DNA of 64,000 nt from NCBI GenBank assembly GCA_036265385.1, contig DATAPD010000008.1, positions 62,001 to 126,000 on the forward strand, in the 5' to 3' direction. Below are positions 1 through 8,828 of the stretch, in pieces. The stretch is from DATAPD01 sp036265385 (GTDB lineage Bacteria > Acidobacteriota > Terriglobia > Terriglobales > Acidobacteriaceae). Under the pieces are notes generated by a model that was given only the letters and a program-made list of their open reading frames with translations, was not told where the DNA came from and searched no databases. Each line of letters opens with the position of its first letter. The first letter of the stretch is position 1. Made by a program: the position numbers and the translations under genes.

Positions 1-150
1 CCCTGCTCGCTTGAAATACTGCACGGCCTTCTCGTGTTCCTCAGCGGCTTTGCGCGTTTTAAATGTTCCCAAGTTGCGTCGCTTCCCTGTCTTTGCATCT
101 TTCTTCCGCGAATACAAACGGTATTGTCCAGAACTCAATTTGCGGATCAT
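1..150 (-). CDS. Small basic protein of unknown function, C-terminus cut by the window edge
   Basis: The frame is open from an ATG at 150 down to base 1, giving 50 residues that begin MIRKLSSGQYRLYSRKKD and include KTGKRRNLGTF and a helical RKAAEEHEKAVQYFKR stretch. A purine-rich AGGCAGG lies just before the ATG. The protein is very basic. The pattern (short beta strands with G-Y-R-L-Y-S-R, then an amphipathic helix) resembles small stand-alone proteins common in soil Proteobacteria and Acidobacteria, distantly like the DNA-binding arm of phage integrases. That resemblance is my inference. It probably ends within about ten residues of the edge. It is transcribed away from the stress genes that follow. 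Confidence 0.6.
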   Translation of the reverse strand, partial: MIRKLSSGQYRLYSRKKDAKTGKRRNLGTFKTRKAAEEHEKAVQYFKRAG

Positions 151-329
151 GCCTGCCTACCGCTCCCGGTTGGAGTATCGATTGGATGTGTCGCCCGCCT
201 GGAACGGCCAGTTTTCCGAGTGCACCATCCGATTCGAAAGTCTCAGGTGATCCGGGTATGGCGACATGTTCGAATTCGGACAATGATACGTAGGAGATGT
301 AATTCATTGAGACCCGCGCGGAGGTGGAT

Positions 330-1118
330 ATGCAGGCAGTCACGGGGGTGTTCTCGTCCCAGGCAGAAGCTGAACAGGTCGTCGGGAAGCTGCAGGCAAG
401 TGGCGTGCGCAAAGATCTAGTTACATTGCTGAGGCCCGGTGCGAAAACGGAAACGCAATTGGAATCCGTCCCAGTCGACACGGCTGAACAGCCGGGGATT
501 GGGAGTGCAATCGGTGCGCTAGTTGGCGGCACCACTGGGCTGTCAGCAGGTTTGGTTGCAGCCGCGGTACCTGGAGTTGGGATGGTGACTGCGCTAGGCC
601 TATTGGGGGCAGCCTTCCTAACGGCAGCCGGTGCCGGCTTAGGTGCTGCGGTCGGAGGATCGCTCGAGAACAAAACGAGTCGTGGCCTCCCCGAGGATGA
701 GATCTTCGTGTATGAAGACGCATTGCGAAGAGGTCGTTCGGTCGTCGTCGTTCTCGCAGAAGATGGCGACGAGGTAGATCGTGTACGTGAGTTGCTGAAG
801 TCGCAGGGTGCGGAATCAGTGGACGCTGCCAGAGAGCAATGGTGGATTGGATTGCGAAGCGCTGAACAGGAACATTATGGGAAGGCTGGCGGTAAATTCA
901 CGAATGACGAAAAGTTTTACCGCATGGGATTCGAAGCCGCACTCCATGCCAAAAATCGCTGCAGAGAGTTTGATCAGGTCTCGTCGGAGATGGCGAATCA
1001 TATAGAAGAAGTCGAACGTGCTCATCCGGGCGAGGAAGTTTCTGACGCATTCACCCGTGGTTATCAGCGCGGCCGAGAATATTACGAGCGGATGTGCGAA
1101 GAGTCGAAAGCAGCTTGA
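330..1118 (+). CDS. Stress protein with N-terminal YflT-like domain and glycine-zipper hydrophobic core
   Basis: A protein of 262 residues. The first 50 residues (MQAVTGVFSSQAEAEQVVGK) look like the YflT/general stress protein 17M fold: a short strand, then a helix with paired Glu/Ala. Residues about 60-110 are a Gly/Ala-rich hydrophobic segment with GxxxG spacing that could insert in a membrane. A second alpha/beta half follows (FVYEDALRRGRSVVVVLAED). The C-terminal 80 residues are charged and helical. An upstream GTG is possible, but the ATG at 330 sits five bases after a GGAGG and is the better start. It heads a run of small stress-like genes. The molecular role is unknown; a membrane-associated stress function is inference. 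Confidence 0.75.
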   Translation: MQAVTGVFSSQAEAEQVVGKLQASGVRKDLVTLLRPGAKTETQLESVPVDTAEQPGIGSAIGALVGGTTGLSAGLVAAAVPGVGMVTALGLLGAAFLTAAGAGLGAAVGGSLENKTSRGLPEDEIFVYEDALRRGRSVVVVLAEDGDEVDRVRELLKSQGAESVDAAREQWWIGLRSAEQEHYGKAGGKFTNDEKFYRMGFEAALHAKNRCREFDQVSSEMANHIEEVERAHPGEEVSDAFTRGYQRGREYYERMCEESKAA

Positions 1119-1172
1119 GCTCAGCCTCGGCGTCAACTCTAACAATACGCGCAGCTTTGTCGGAGGAGGATT

Positions 1173-1652
1173 ATGCCGGAGAAAGAGACAATCGAGCGCG
1201 CTCAGGAAGACGAGCGTGAGGGGAAATCACCGAGTACGCAAGCTGGCGAGTTCGTTCGCGAGGAGATGCACCACATTCGCGAAGGCAAGCACGGTGCGAG
1301 TTCAACAAAACAGGCAATTGCCATTGGGCTATCAAAAGCTCGCCGGGCAGGAGTGAAACTTGGCGCTCCGAAGAAGGGCAAGACATCCGCTAAGACACGG
1401 ACGCAGGCCAATCGAGATTTGCGACGAGGCAAGAGTGGCGCTCGCAAAAAGACATCGGCCAAACGTTCGCGCGCGACGAGCAATGCGCTCAAGCGTAAGG
1501 GACACAGTGCTGCATCGCCCCAGGCGCTTTCGAAACAAGCTCGGAGCTCCGCTCGGGCTCGTGGGTCAAGCGCAAGGCATCAGGCTGCGATGAAGGCAGC
1601 ACGAACTCGCGCAGCGCGCGGTCGGCCACAAAGTCACCGGAAAGCGGCTTGA
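1173..1652 (+). CDS. DUF6496-type protein with a histone-like Lys/Arg/Ala/Ser tail
   Basis: A protein of 159 residues after an excellent GGAGGAGG ribosome site. The N-terminal half (GKSPSTQAGEFVREEMHH, then REGKHGASSTKQAIAIGLSK) matches the family known as DUF6496, found next to stress genes in soil bacteria. From about residue 65 to the end the protein is almost only Lys, Arg, Ala, Ser and Thr, like eukaryotic H1 tails or bacterial AlgP/Hc1-type DNA-binding tails. DNA or RNA compaction is therefore plausible but unproven. It lies 54 bp after the glycine-zipper stress gene and 54 bp before the Cys-rich gene, so the three may share a transcript. Confidence 0.75.
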   Translation: MPEKETIERAQEDEREGKSPSTQAGEFVREEMHHIREGKHGASSTKQAIAIGLSKARRAGVKLGAPKKGKTSAKTRTQANRDLRRGKSGARKKTSAKRSRATSNALKRKGHSAASPQALSKQARSSARARGSSARHQAAMKAARTRAARGRPQSHRKAA

Positions 1653-1706
1653 CCTAACACATTTTCAGAACGACGAGAAGAAACGACGATTGAGAGGACG
1701 TGTCAC

Positions 1707-1943
1707 ATGGCAACTTGTGAAGTTTGCGGAAATGATTACGACAAGAGTTTCGAGGTGTTTTCGTCAGGCCAACGGCACACATTCGACAGTTTCGAGTGCG
1801 CCATTCATGCAATGGCTCCAGCATGCGAGCATTGCAAATGCAAGGTGATTGGGCACGGGACGGAAGTCGGTGGACACATCTTCTGTTGCGCGAACTGCGC
1901 GAGGATGGCGACGTCAGCCGACGTCAAGGATCGAGCGGCATAG
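1707..1943 (+). CDS. Small Cys-rich zinc-binding protein (prokaryotic metallothionein-like)
   Basis: A protein of 78 residues with nine cysteines (4, 7, 31, 40, 43, 45, 60, 61, 64) and several histidines. Two CxxC-type knuckles are visible: CEVC at the N-terminus, and CEHCKCKVIGHG followed by CCANC. The central HTFDSFECAIHAMAP is typical of a family annotated as prokaryotic metallothionein. Such proteins bind zinc and possibly other soft metals in the cytoplasm; a storage or chaperone role is inferred from the family, not shown here. It is the last gene before a strong terminator, closing the stress-gene group that starts at 330. Confidence 0.8.
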   Translation: MATCEVCGNDYDKSFEVFSSGQRHTFDSFECAIHAMAPACEHCKCKVIGHGTEVGGHIFCCANCARMATSADVKDRAA

Positions 1944-1962
1944 ACCGGAGTGTCACCTAACC

Positions 1963-1989
1963 GGGGAGAGCCGCGGCTCTCCCCTTTTT
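1963..1989 (+). terminator. Rho-independent terminator
   Basis: GGGGAGAG-CCGCGG-CTCTCCCC forms a GC-rich perfect hairpin, followed by five T residues. It sits 19 bases after the Cys-rich gene's stop and ends the stress-gene group. It also separates that group from the convergent protease gene. Confidence 0.9.
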
Positions 1990-2009
1990 AATCTTGCTAG
2001 CAACTCCTC

Positions 2010-5000
2010 TTATTGGACCACTAGCGTGAAGCTCGTCTTATGAGTTGAATCCGCCGCGACCGTGATGGTATAGCTGCCAGCCGGCGTTCCCGGATCGGTG
2101 TGGCCACCGCCGCCGCCACCACCACCTCCGCAACCCACCAAAAGTGATGCGAATGCCAGAGTGAGAACCGTGACGCCAATCGCCATTCGCCGTTTGGAGT
2201 TGGGAAATCCAAATAGCACGATGCAGCAAAGAAATCCTGACATTCCCGTCCAGAATGGAACACTGTAATTGGTGTTCGACGCCACCTGGTGAGGAGCCGT
2301 TGTGGAAACCGTCAAAGTCATGGAACCTGGTCCGGTTACCGAGGGTGGACTGAAAGAACAGCTCGACTCCGCTGGCAGGCCCGAACACATTGTTGGGGAA
2401 AAAGTGAGCGCTGAATTGTAGTTGGACTGACCCGAAATGGTAATATTCAGCGAAACTTGGCTTCCATGGAACACGGTGACTGATGGCCGATCAGCACTCA
2501 GGCTATAATCTGTGCCATTTACCACCACAGAACCTGTGCCGAAATTAAGCGCGCCGAGGTAGTTGGAGTCACCTTTGTAAGACGCGTTCACTGACACATT
2601 GGCGTTGGGAGTGAATTTGAACGTTGCCTGCAGGGTTGGATTTCCGCCTCCATCGTTAAACGTCGTGTATGTTGTTGTCCCACCCACGGACTGACCCGAA
2701 GCGGCATTCGTGAAATCCACCGTCCCAGATGGGGCAGTTCCACCGACTGCTCCCGTCGACGTAACTGTAGCAACCAGGGTCGCAGTGTCTCCCGGATTGA
2801 TTGTTTGCGTCGATGGCGTCATGGTCACCGTCGGACTCTTATACTTAACGGATACCGAGGCTGCAGTAGAGTTCGACGTTGAATAATTTGTGTCGCCGTT
2901 GTACGTCGCCACAATGCTATAGGTGCCAGGCGCAGAGATTACTCCGTTGATCATTGCAACTAGTGATGCCGGAACGGTTGCAGTTGCATCTTCTGGAAAG
3001 TAATTAACCGTTCCGCTCAACGGAGATCCGTTCGCGGTAAATGAAACCGTCCCGGAGGGTGCAGAACCATTGCTGTTGGTGAAGACTGTCACTTGGGTTG
3101 GAAAGGAAACGCCGACCGTACCCTGACTGACAGTTGTAAGCGCGGACATCGTGGTGGTGGCTTTTGTGATTGTGACTGTCCGAGTCCCCGTACTGGTATT
3201 GAAACTGGTGTCCCCTGCATACTGCGCCTGAAGTGCGTGGGTACCGCCGGATAATTGAACGAGTTGATCTTCCGTGTAGCCAAGACTATTCAATACGAAC
3301 GCTCCACCGTCGAGCGGAGATCCGTTGTCCGTGAGATTCAAGTTACCAGTGGCGCAAGCAATAGTCCGGGTTGGATTCGGCTCACACGAGCTTCCAGCAG
3401 CATTCGTAACATCGATGCGCAGAATGTAGGGCGATCCATAAACGGCTGAAGTCGCGCTATAGTTCGGAACACCCGAAGAGTTGAAAGTGACAAACTGAAG
3501 ATTGGTCAAGCTTGCTTCTTTGTTAACTGTAATGCTGAGAGGACCCGAGTCGCTCGAACCGAAAATCCCATCTCCCGAGTAATGAGCGGTGACGTTGTAA
3601 GAACCGCCCGGAAGCAAACTCGTCGACCAAGTCGCAGCCCCGCTAGTGAGCGCGTGAGTATCGATGCTGAGTTGGCTGCCTGCCGGACCGCCGATTAATG
3701 CTACCGAGCCCGTTGGTGTCCCAGTCCCAGGCGGCGCGGCTCCTACATTTAGATTCACGCTCACGGGCTGGCCATGCGTAACGGTGGCGGGAGTCAGGCT
3801 GTTAAGCGTTGTCACTGATCCTTTTAGCGTAACGCTGTTCCACTGGTTGACAAGATTCTGCACGTTAACTGTTCCAAGACCAGTGGCAAGGTCAAACGCG
3901 CTGGTCGTACTGTAACCGCTGAGCACGCCCGTGCTATGACTACTCACTGCCACGGTGCAATTCGGAGAACCCTTCAGGCAGGGAGTAGCAATCGTGCCTT
4001 TGGTGACATCGTTGAAGATGCACGAAGTGCTGGGGCCTGTGGTCGAATTGCAGCCAGACGCCCCGATTTTCGCGGCGAGCTTGTAGAAGATGTAGTTCGC
4101 ATTCCCTTGGCGAGATCCGGTCTGCTGGTTTACGAGGGCCATGATTCCCGCGAAAGCTGGCGAAGCAACTGATGTTCCACCATACGGTATGTACGTACCC
4201 AGATTGCAGGATGGCCCGCCGAGCGAAGACTGACAAACCGCATAGGCGTGGCGCACGAAGCCATTGCTCGCAAACAAAGACACGTCAGGAATATCCCGTT
4301 TACCATCGGAGGGCACACCTGCTCCCGATTGCCAAGCCGGTTTCGCATAACCGCCAGAACAGGTCCCTGGTGCCTGGCCGTTCACTGTGCAGTTGCTGGC
4401 TCCTCCGCTTCCCCCGATCGTGTTGACGAACCCCGCCTGCACTAATTGCGAATCATTGCAATTCGTTTCAGCGTTTGTGCTGAAACCCACACTCGCCAAC
4501 AACGGGTTTGTGCAGTTGTCATTCCATGTGGTTTCCGGAATGTATTTCTTGGCTGATGCCTGCGTCGTGGGGTCGTTAGTGGTGTTCCAGTAGAGAGTTG
4601 GATTGGCGAAATCGCCGAAGTCAGTTCCTCCGACCGCAACGTTATAGGGAGTGGATGCAATTCCGCTCACTGCAAGTCCGAATCCAGCGGGACCCGATCC
4701 CCCGTCGCATCCAGCCGCACTGTTATCGCCTGTAGAAATGAACACACTGATGCCCTGTGCCGCAGCCTGTTGCCAGAGTGCATTGAAAAATTGATTCCCT
4801 GCTGTGCCCGCACCTAACTCACAAATTCCATACGACTCACTCATGACCGGAGCCAGATTACGGTCCACTATATAAATTGCCGAGAGATCCACTCCGTCAG
4901 TTGCTTCCGTCGATTCAGAGGTTACGAATTTGATCGTGGCGTTTCTGGCGACCGCGCCGGACCACTGAACGTCAATATTGGCTTCACCTTCATCATCATT

Positions 5001-5894
5001 GATACCTGGATCCGGCCCATTCAGAATGATCTGCGGATCTTTGGCAGGGAGCCCGAACAGTGTTCGAAAGTCACGCGTGTCCTGGATATTGATGTTGGTA
5101 CGACCCACGATTGCGATGGTTTGACCGGTGCCGTCAATTCCCCCTTGCCAGAGTGGGAGGATGTTATAAATCGTTGCAAAGTCGTAAGGCCCAACGTCGA
5201 AGCAGTTAGGGTCGCAGAATGGAACGGTAATGTCCGGCGTTATACCGGGGAGAGGCGACCCAAAACGTCCGATCCGATTAGCGCGAACATTCATGGCCTT
5301 GCGTCGAAAGTTATGTAATGAGTCGACGCCAGCAACTACGGGTGTTAATGCTGCGGGGATTTGGGGATCCGACGAATTCGCCCAATGCTCTTCACCATTG
5401 ATAACGTACTTGTGTATCGCAGTTTGGAAGGCGGATTGAATCTGCCCTGCGGTTCCAGAGAATTCGATGACGGTGCGGCCCTGACTCACGCCATTAATCT
5501 GAAAACCGTGTGACTGTAACCATGCGACCACTGTCTGGATATCCGAATCAGTTGGACCAAATCGAGCACCATACTCCTCAGGTGTCAGCCACCTATGAAA
5601 ATTCGCAGAAGATTTCTCCTGCTGTTCATCCAGGAGTCGTGACAGAGCAACTTCCTGTTCCGGACTGCGCCGAAGTACTAATAGCATCCGTTCCATTCGC
5701 AAATCAGGCGGAGCGATTCCTTGATCGAATCGCACTTGGGCGAGCGGATGTGTGTTGCCTTCTAAAACGACACGCTGTGCCTCGCTGATCGGTGTTGCGA
5801 TTTGGCGAGCGACATTCTGTTGGGCTGAGGAGATACTCAAGTAAAACGACAGGCAGACGAAGAGCAGGCCAAGACGATTGAAGACCCGGCGCAT
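2010..5894 (-). CDS. Secreted S53 (sedolisin/kumamolisin) peptidase with Ig-like repeats and Gly-rich C-terminus
   Basis: About 1294 residues. Order: signal peptide (MRRVFNRLGLLFVCLSFYL), Pro-kumamolisin activation domain (roughly 40-190), S53 catalytic domain (about 220-670), then several Big_3-like beta-sandwich repeats marked by TPTGSV, APSGTVSF and APSGTVDF. A hydrophobic segment follows near residues 1200-1240, then LLVGC with a run of nine glycines and a final short beta domain. The catalytic set is visible: E and D in EGEANIDVQW, the oxyanion-side D in STGDNSAAGC, and the nucleophile S in GGTSVASP. The family are acid-active serine-carboxyl endopeptidases made as pro-enzymes. I place the start at 5894, where AGGAG lies seven bases upstream; a TTG 36 bases earlier is also open. 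The role is probably extracellular or surface protein degradation. Confidence 0.92.
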   Translation of the reverse strand: MRRVFNRLGLLFVCLSFYLSISSAQQNVARQIATPISEAQRVVLEGNTHPLAQVRFDQGIAPPDLRMERMLLVLRRSPEQEVALSRLLDEQQEKSSANFHRWLTPEEYGARFGPTDSDIQTVVAWLQSHGFQINGVSQGRTVIEFSGTAGQIQSAFQTAIHKYVINGEEHWANSSDPQIPAALTPVVAGVDSLHNFRRKAMNVRANRIGRFGSPLPGITPDITVPFCDPNCFDVGPYDFATIYNILPLWQGGIDGTGQTIAIVGRTNINIQDTRDFRTLFGLPAKDPQIILNGPDPGINDDEGEANIDVQWSGAVARNATIKFVTSESTEATDGVDLSAIYIVDRNLAPVMSESYGICELGAGTAGNQFFNALWQQAAAQGISVFISTGDNSAAGCDGGSGPAGFGLAVSGIASTPYNVAVGGTDFGDFANPTLYWNTTNDPTTQASAKKYIPETTWNDNCTNPLLASVGFSTNAETNCNDSQLVQAGFVNTIGGSGGASNCTVNGQAPGTCSGGYAKPAWQSGAGVPSDGKRDIPDVSLFASNGFVRHAYAVCQSSLGGPSCNLGTYIPYGGTSVASPAFAGIMALVNQQTGSRQGNANYIFYKLAAKIGASGCNSTTGPSTSCIFNDVTKGTIATPCLKGSPNCTVAVSSHSTGVLSGYSTTSAFDLATGLGTVNVQNLVNQWNSVTLKGSVTTLNSLTPATVTHGQPVSVNLNVGAAPPGTGTPTGSVALIGGPAGSQLSIDTHALTSGAATWSTSLLPGGSYNVTAHYSGDGIFGSSDSGPLSITVNKEASLTNLQFVTFNSSGVPNYSATSAVYGSPYILRIDVTNAAGSSCEPNPTRTIACATGNLNLTDNGSPLDGGAFVLNSLGYTEDQLVQLSGGTHALQAQYAGDTSFNTSTGTRTVTITKATTTMSALTTVSQGTVGVSFPTQVTVFTNSNGSAPSGTVSFTANGSPLSGTVNYFPEDATATVPASLVAMINGVISAPGTYSIVATYNGDTNYSTSNSTAASVSVKYKSPTVTMTPSTQTINPGDTATLVATVTSTGAVGGTAPSGTVDFTNAASGQSVGGTTTYTTFNDGGGNPTLQATFKFTPNANVSVNASYKGDSNYLGALNFGTGSVVVNGTDYSLSADRPSVTVFHGSQVSLNITISGQSNYNSALTFSPTMCSGLPAESSCSFSPPSVTGPGSMTLTVSTTAPHQVASNTNYSVPFWTGMSGFLCCIVLFGFPNSKRRMAIGVTVLTLAFASLLVGCGGGGGGGGGHTDPGTPAGSYTITVAADSTHKTSFTLVVQ

Positions 5895-6260
5895 GGTACT
5901 TCTCCTAACTCGGACGGCGCAGGAGGGCAATCACTGGTGGCGGATGCGCACCTAAGCGATGGGAAGAAAGAACGCCCTCTAATCGCGAGCACGCCCTTTG
6001 AGCCCGCTGCGGCTGGTTATAGTAACTGAAACAAGACAAAAGTACAGTGACAAGAGAGGTATAAGTTTGTGACATCCCTCCGGCACGAGCCTATATCGAC
6101 TTATAGCTGGGCGTGACAAGAGCGGGTGGGCAAGCAAATCCGGATTGTTTTGTGAGATTCCGAATCGTTTCAAGGCTTGTCTTTAGGCGTGGCTGATTCC
6201 TTCCCCAGCGCGGCTCCTAAGGTTTGACGCAGGATCGTCTCCCCCTATAACGTACCGCCC
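5895..6260. other. Divergent intergenic region, nothing firm
   Basis: This stretch separates the S53 protease from the TPR gene and must hold promoters for both. I see no convincing ORF, no RNA gene and no terminator. A short inverted pair CTATA/TATAG around 6090 is too small to call. No -35/-10 pair stands out enough to annotate. Confidence 0.5.
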
Positions 6261-7199
6261 ATGAAGAACTTTCGAAATGCCTTCCTCCTACTCGCGATGG
6301 CGATCTTACTAGCGGTTTCGGTCGCTCTCTTACAGGCACAATCCGCTCCACAAGGAAACGATGCAGAGGCGCTCATAAAACAGGGCCAAAAACTGAATGC
6401 CGAGGGCAAGCAGGATGCGGCTCCCAAGTTGTATCAACAGGTCCTCGAAAAGAACCCGATGTCTTATGAGGCGCATCTGGAGTCCGGAATCGCGCTCGAC
6501 CTGAAGGGTGAATATTCAACTGCAAGAGAACACCTTCAGAAGGCAATCGACATTGCCCCTGCGGATCAGAAGAACCGCGCATTGCGAGTGATGGCATTCT
6601 CATATGCCTTCGAAAACAATGCGGCTGAGGCGGAAAAGTATGAAAAGCAAGTCTTCGATGCGCAGTTGGCGAAGTCAGATTTCGAAGCAGCGGCGGGCGT
6701 GGCCAATGAACTTGCCCGCATAAAACTCGAATCGGGTGACATCGATGGCGCGGCGCATTGGTATCAAGTTGGATATGACACTGCTATGCGCAAGACCGAC
6801 ATGAAAGAGACGGACAAAAATCTCTGGGCATTTCGATGGTCGAACGCGCAGGCCCGACTAGCAGCTCGGAGAAGTCAGAAGGATGAAGCGCAAAAACAGG
6901 TTGCCATCGCAAAAGCAGCCTTCGACAAGGCCAACAATCCGGATCAAGCTCAATTCATGCCGTACTTAACCGGATACGTTGCTTACTACGGAGGCGATTA
7001 CAAGACCGCCATCAGTGACTTGCAGAAGGCGAATCAGGAGGATCCTTTCATTTTGGTTCTCCAAGCGCAGGCTTACGAAAAAATGGGAGACGCTGCCAAG
7101 GCAAAGGAATACTACGGCAAAGTGATGGCGAATAATGGCCACGGCCCGACCAACGCTTTTGCGCGGCCAATCGCAAGAAAAAAGCTGGAAGGAAGCTAA
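6261..7199 (+). CDS. Exported tetratricopeptide-repeat protein
   Basis: A protein of 312 residues. Residues 1-27 form a signal peptide (MKNFRNAFLLLAMAILLAVS, then ALLQAQ as a likely cleavage zone). At least four TPR-like helix pairs follow: about 35-68 (LIKQGQKLNAEGKQDAAPKL), 70-102, 235-265 (YVAYYGGDYKTAISDLQKAN) and 268-300. Such proteins act as periplasmic scaffolds; no catalytic motif is present. It is monocistronic, with the next start 112 bases on. The partner is unknown. Confidence 0.85.
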   Translation: MKNFRNAFLLLAMAILLAVSVALLQAQSAPQGNDAEALIKQGQKLNAEGKQDAAPKLYQQVLEKNPMSYEAHLESGIALDLKGEYSTAREHLQKAIDIAPADQKNRALRVMAFSYAFENNAAEAEKYEKQVFDAQLAKSDFEAAAGVANELARIKLESGDIDGAAHWYQVGYDTAMRKTDMKETDKNLWAFRWSNAQARLAARRSQKDEAQKQVAIAKAAFDKANNPDQAQFMPYLTGYVAYYGGDYKTAISDLQKANQEDPFILVLQAQAYEKMGDAAKAKEYYGKVMANNGHGPTNAFARPIARKKLEGS

Positions 7200-7311
7200 C
7201 TGTAGGCACTCGCGATTGCAGGTCTCGCGGCAGATCCACGTGGCCCCATATTGAGCAATGTCCGAAAACGTCTGATTCTAGTGTCACCATGGCGTATGCT
7301 GGCCACTCACC

Positions 7312-8817
7312 ATGGCGCTCGATTGGAAAACCTGCTCGCAGGCTCGGCTGTCACGCGACGTCCGCTTTGACGGCAAGTTTTACATTGCCGTACTCACAAG
7401 CGGCGTCTACTGTCGGCCCATCTGTCCTGCGAGAACTGCGAAAGAAGATAACGTACGTTATTTTGAGACCGCCGTTGGCGCCGAAGAAGCAGGATTTCGC
7501 CCGTGTTTAAGATGCCGTCCCGAGTGTTCCCCAGGCACACCCGCCTGGTGCGGGACCTCGAATACGGTTTCTCGAGCGTTGCGGCTCATCGAAGAGAGTG
7601 GCTTGGAAAATGGCGGCGTTGAAGTTCTTGCCGAAAGACTTGGTATCGGATCTCGACATCTGAGGAGGCTGTTTCTTATCCATCTAGGAGCGACGCCCAA
7701 CTCGGTCGCACAAACCAGGAGAATGCAATTCGCGAAAAAGCTTGTTGATGAGACGAGGCTTCCCTTCAGTGAGGTCGCGTTCGCATCTGGATTCGGTTCA
7801 GTGCGTCGCTTTAATGCGGCGATGCGAAAGATGTATTCGCGGACGCCTCGACAGATCAGAAATCTCGCCAGGCATAACTCTGCAAAGGCCGAAGATAATC
7901 AATACGTTTTCCGATTGAGATTTCGCCCGCCCTATCAATGGGACATCTTGCTCAACTTCCTGCGAGCGCGTGCTATGCCCGGCGTGGAAGGCGTAACCGG
8001 AAACTCCTACCGAAGGACATTCGCGCTGCAGGGACACTCAGGATGGTTTGAGATCTCGCCAGACCAAAGCGGAGCTGCACTTCTTGCGCGCATTCAGTGC
8101 GGCAATCCGCAGCTACTCTTTGCGATCGTCGAGCGCATACGAAGCATGTTCGACTTGAATGCCGATTGGACACTGATTGCGCGTTGCCTGGGAACTGATC
8201 CCGCTTTGCGGCAAAGCATACGACGCGCACCGGGCTTGCGGGTCCCAGGTTGTTGGGATGGATTCGAACTAGCGGTTCGCGCAATCCTGGGCCAACAAGT
8301 GACTGTGCGTGGAGCAACAACGATCGCTGGACGGCTTGTACGAGCTTTTGGGACTGAGATCAGCTGTACCACTGGTCTCACTCATCTGTTTCCCGAACCG
8401 GGGAGGTTGAGTGATGCGAAGCTGGAATCAATTGGTTTGACCGCAGCGCGAGCCGAAACGATTCGAGCCCTTGCAAGAGATGTTCGGAAGGGTGACATTC
8501 GATTTCACGGTGTCATTGATACGACAGCGTTCCTTGACAAACTGTGCCAGATCCCGGGCATCGGCAATTGGACCGCACAATATGTTGCAATGCGCGCGTT
8601 ACGGGAGCCAGATGCATTTCCTACCGGCGATCTTGGGCTGCTGCATAGCTTAGGCTCTGCAAGCCATCGAGAATTGAGCCAGCGTTCGGAACCATGGCGC
8701 CCTTGGCGCGCTTACGCCGCGATGTATTTGTGGTGCGTGCCAGAGAAATCAATGCGCGAGCTCAAGAATCAACCTTTTGCTGCGCAGCGGAGCGCACAAC
8801 CGGAACAAAGGATTTGA
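7312..8817 (+). CDS. alkA: Ada-like/AlkA fusion: DNA-3-methyladenine glycosylase II with N-terminal Zn and AraC-type domains
   Basis: A protein of 501 residues joining three modules. Residues 1-75 are the Ada methyl-phosphotriester zinc domain, with Cys 34, 38, 65 and 68 in the Ada spacing (GVYCRPICPAR, then FRPCLRCRPE). Residues about 85-185 are an AraC-type double helix-turn-helix. Residues about 195-490 are the AlkA glycosylase, with the helix-hairpin-helix PGIGNWTAQY at 415-424 and the catalytic Asp at 440 in FPTGDLGL. It excises alkylated purines. By analogy with Ada, methylation of Cys34 may turn on the AraC module and drive adaptive expression. No separate O6-methyltransferase domain is present in the polypeptide. 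The following gene starts 11 bases after the stop. Confidence 0.93.
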   Translation: MALDWKTCSQARLSRDVRFDGKFYIAVLTSGVYCRPICPARTAKEDNVRYFETAVGAEEAGFRPCLRCRPECSPGTPAWCGTSNTVSRALRLIEESGLENGGVEVLAERLGIGSRHLRRLFLIHLGATPNSVAQTRRMQFAKKLVDETRLPFSEVAFASGFGSVRRFNAAMRKMYSRTPRQIRNLARHNSAKAEDNQYVFRLRFRPPYQWDILLNFLRARAMPGVEGVTGNSYRRTFALQGHSGWFEISPDQSGAALLARIQCGNPQLLFAIVERIRSMFDLNADWTLIARCLGTDPALRQSIRRAPGLRVPGCWDGFELAVRAILGQQVTVRGATTIAGRLVRAFGTEISCTTGLTHLFPEPGRLSDAKLESIGLTAARAETIRALARDVRKGDIRFHGVIDTTAFLDKLCQIPGIGNWTAQYVAMRALREPDAFPTGDLGLLHSLGSASHRELSQRSEPWRPWRAYAAMYLWCVPEKSMRELKNQPFAAQRSAQPEQRI

Positions 8818-8828
8818 GAGGAAGACTT

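Noticed and set aside
59..673. A 204-codon open frame on the minus strand
   Set aside because: It lies antisense to the glycine-zipper stress gene, which has a good ribosome site. The antisense product is Pro/Ala/Thr-rich with no fold-like pattern.
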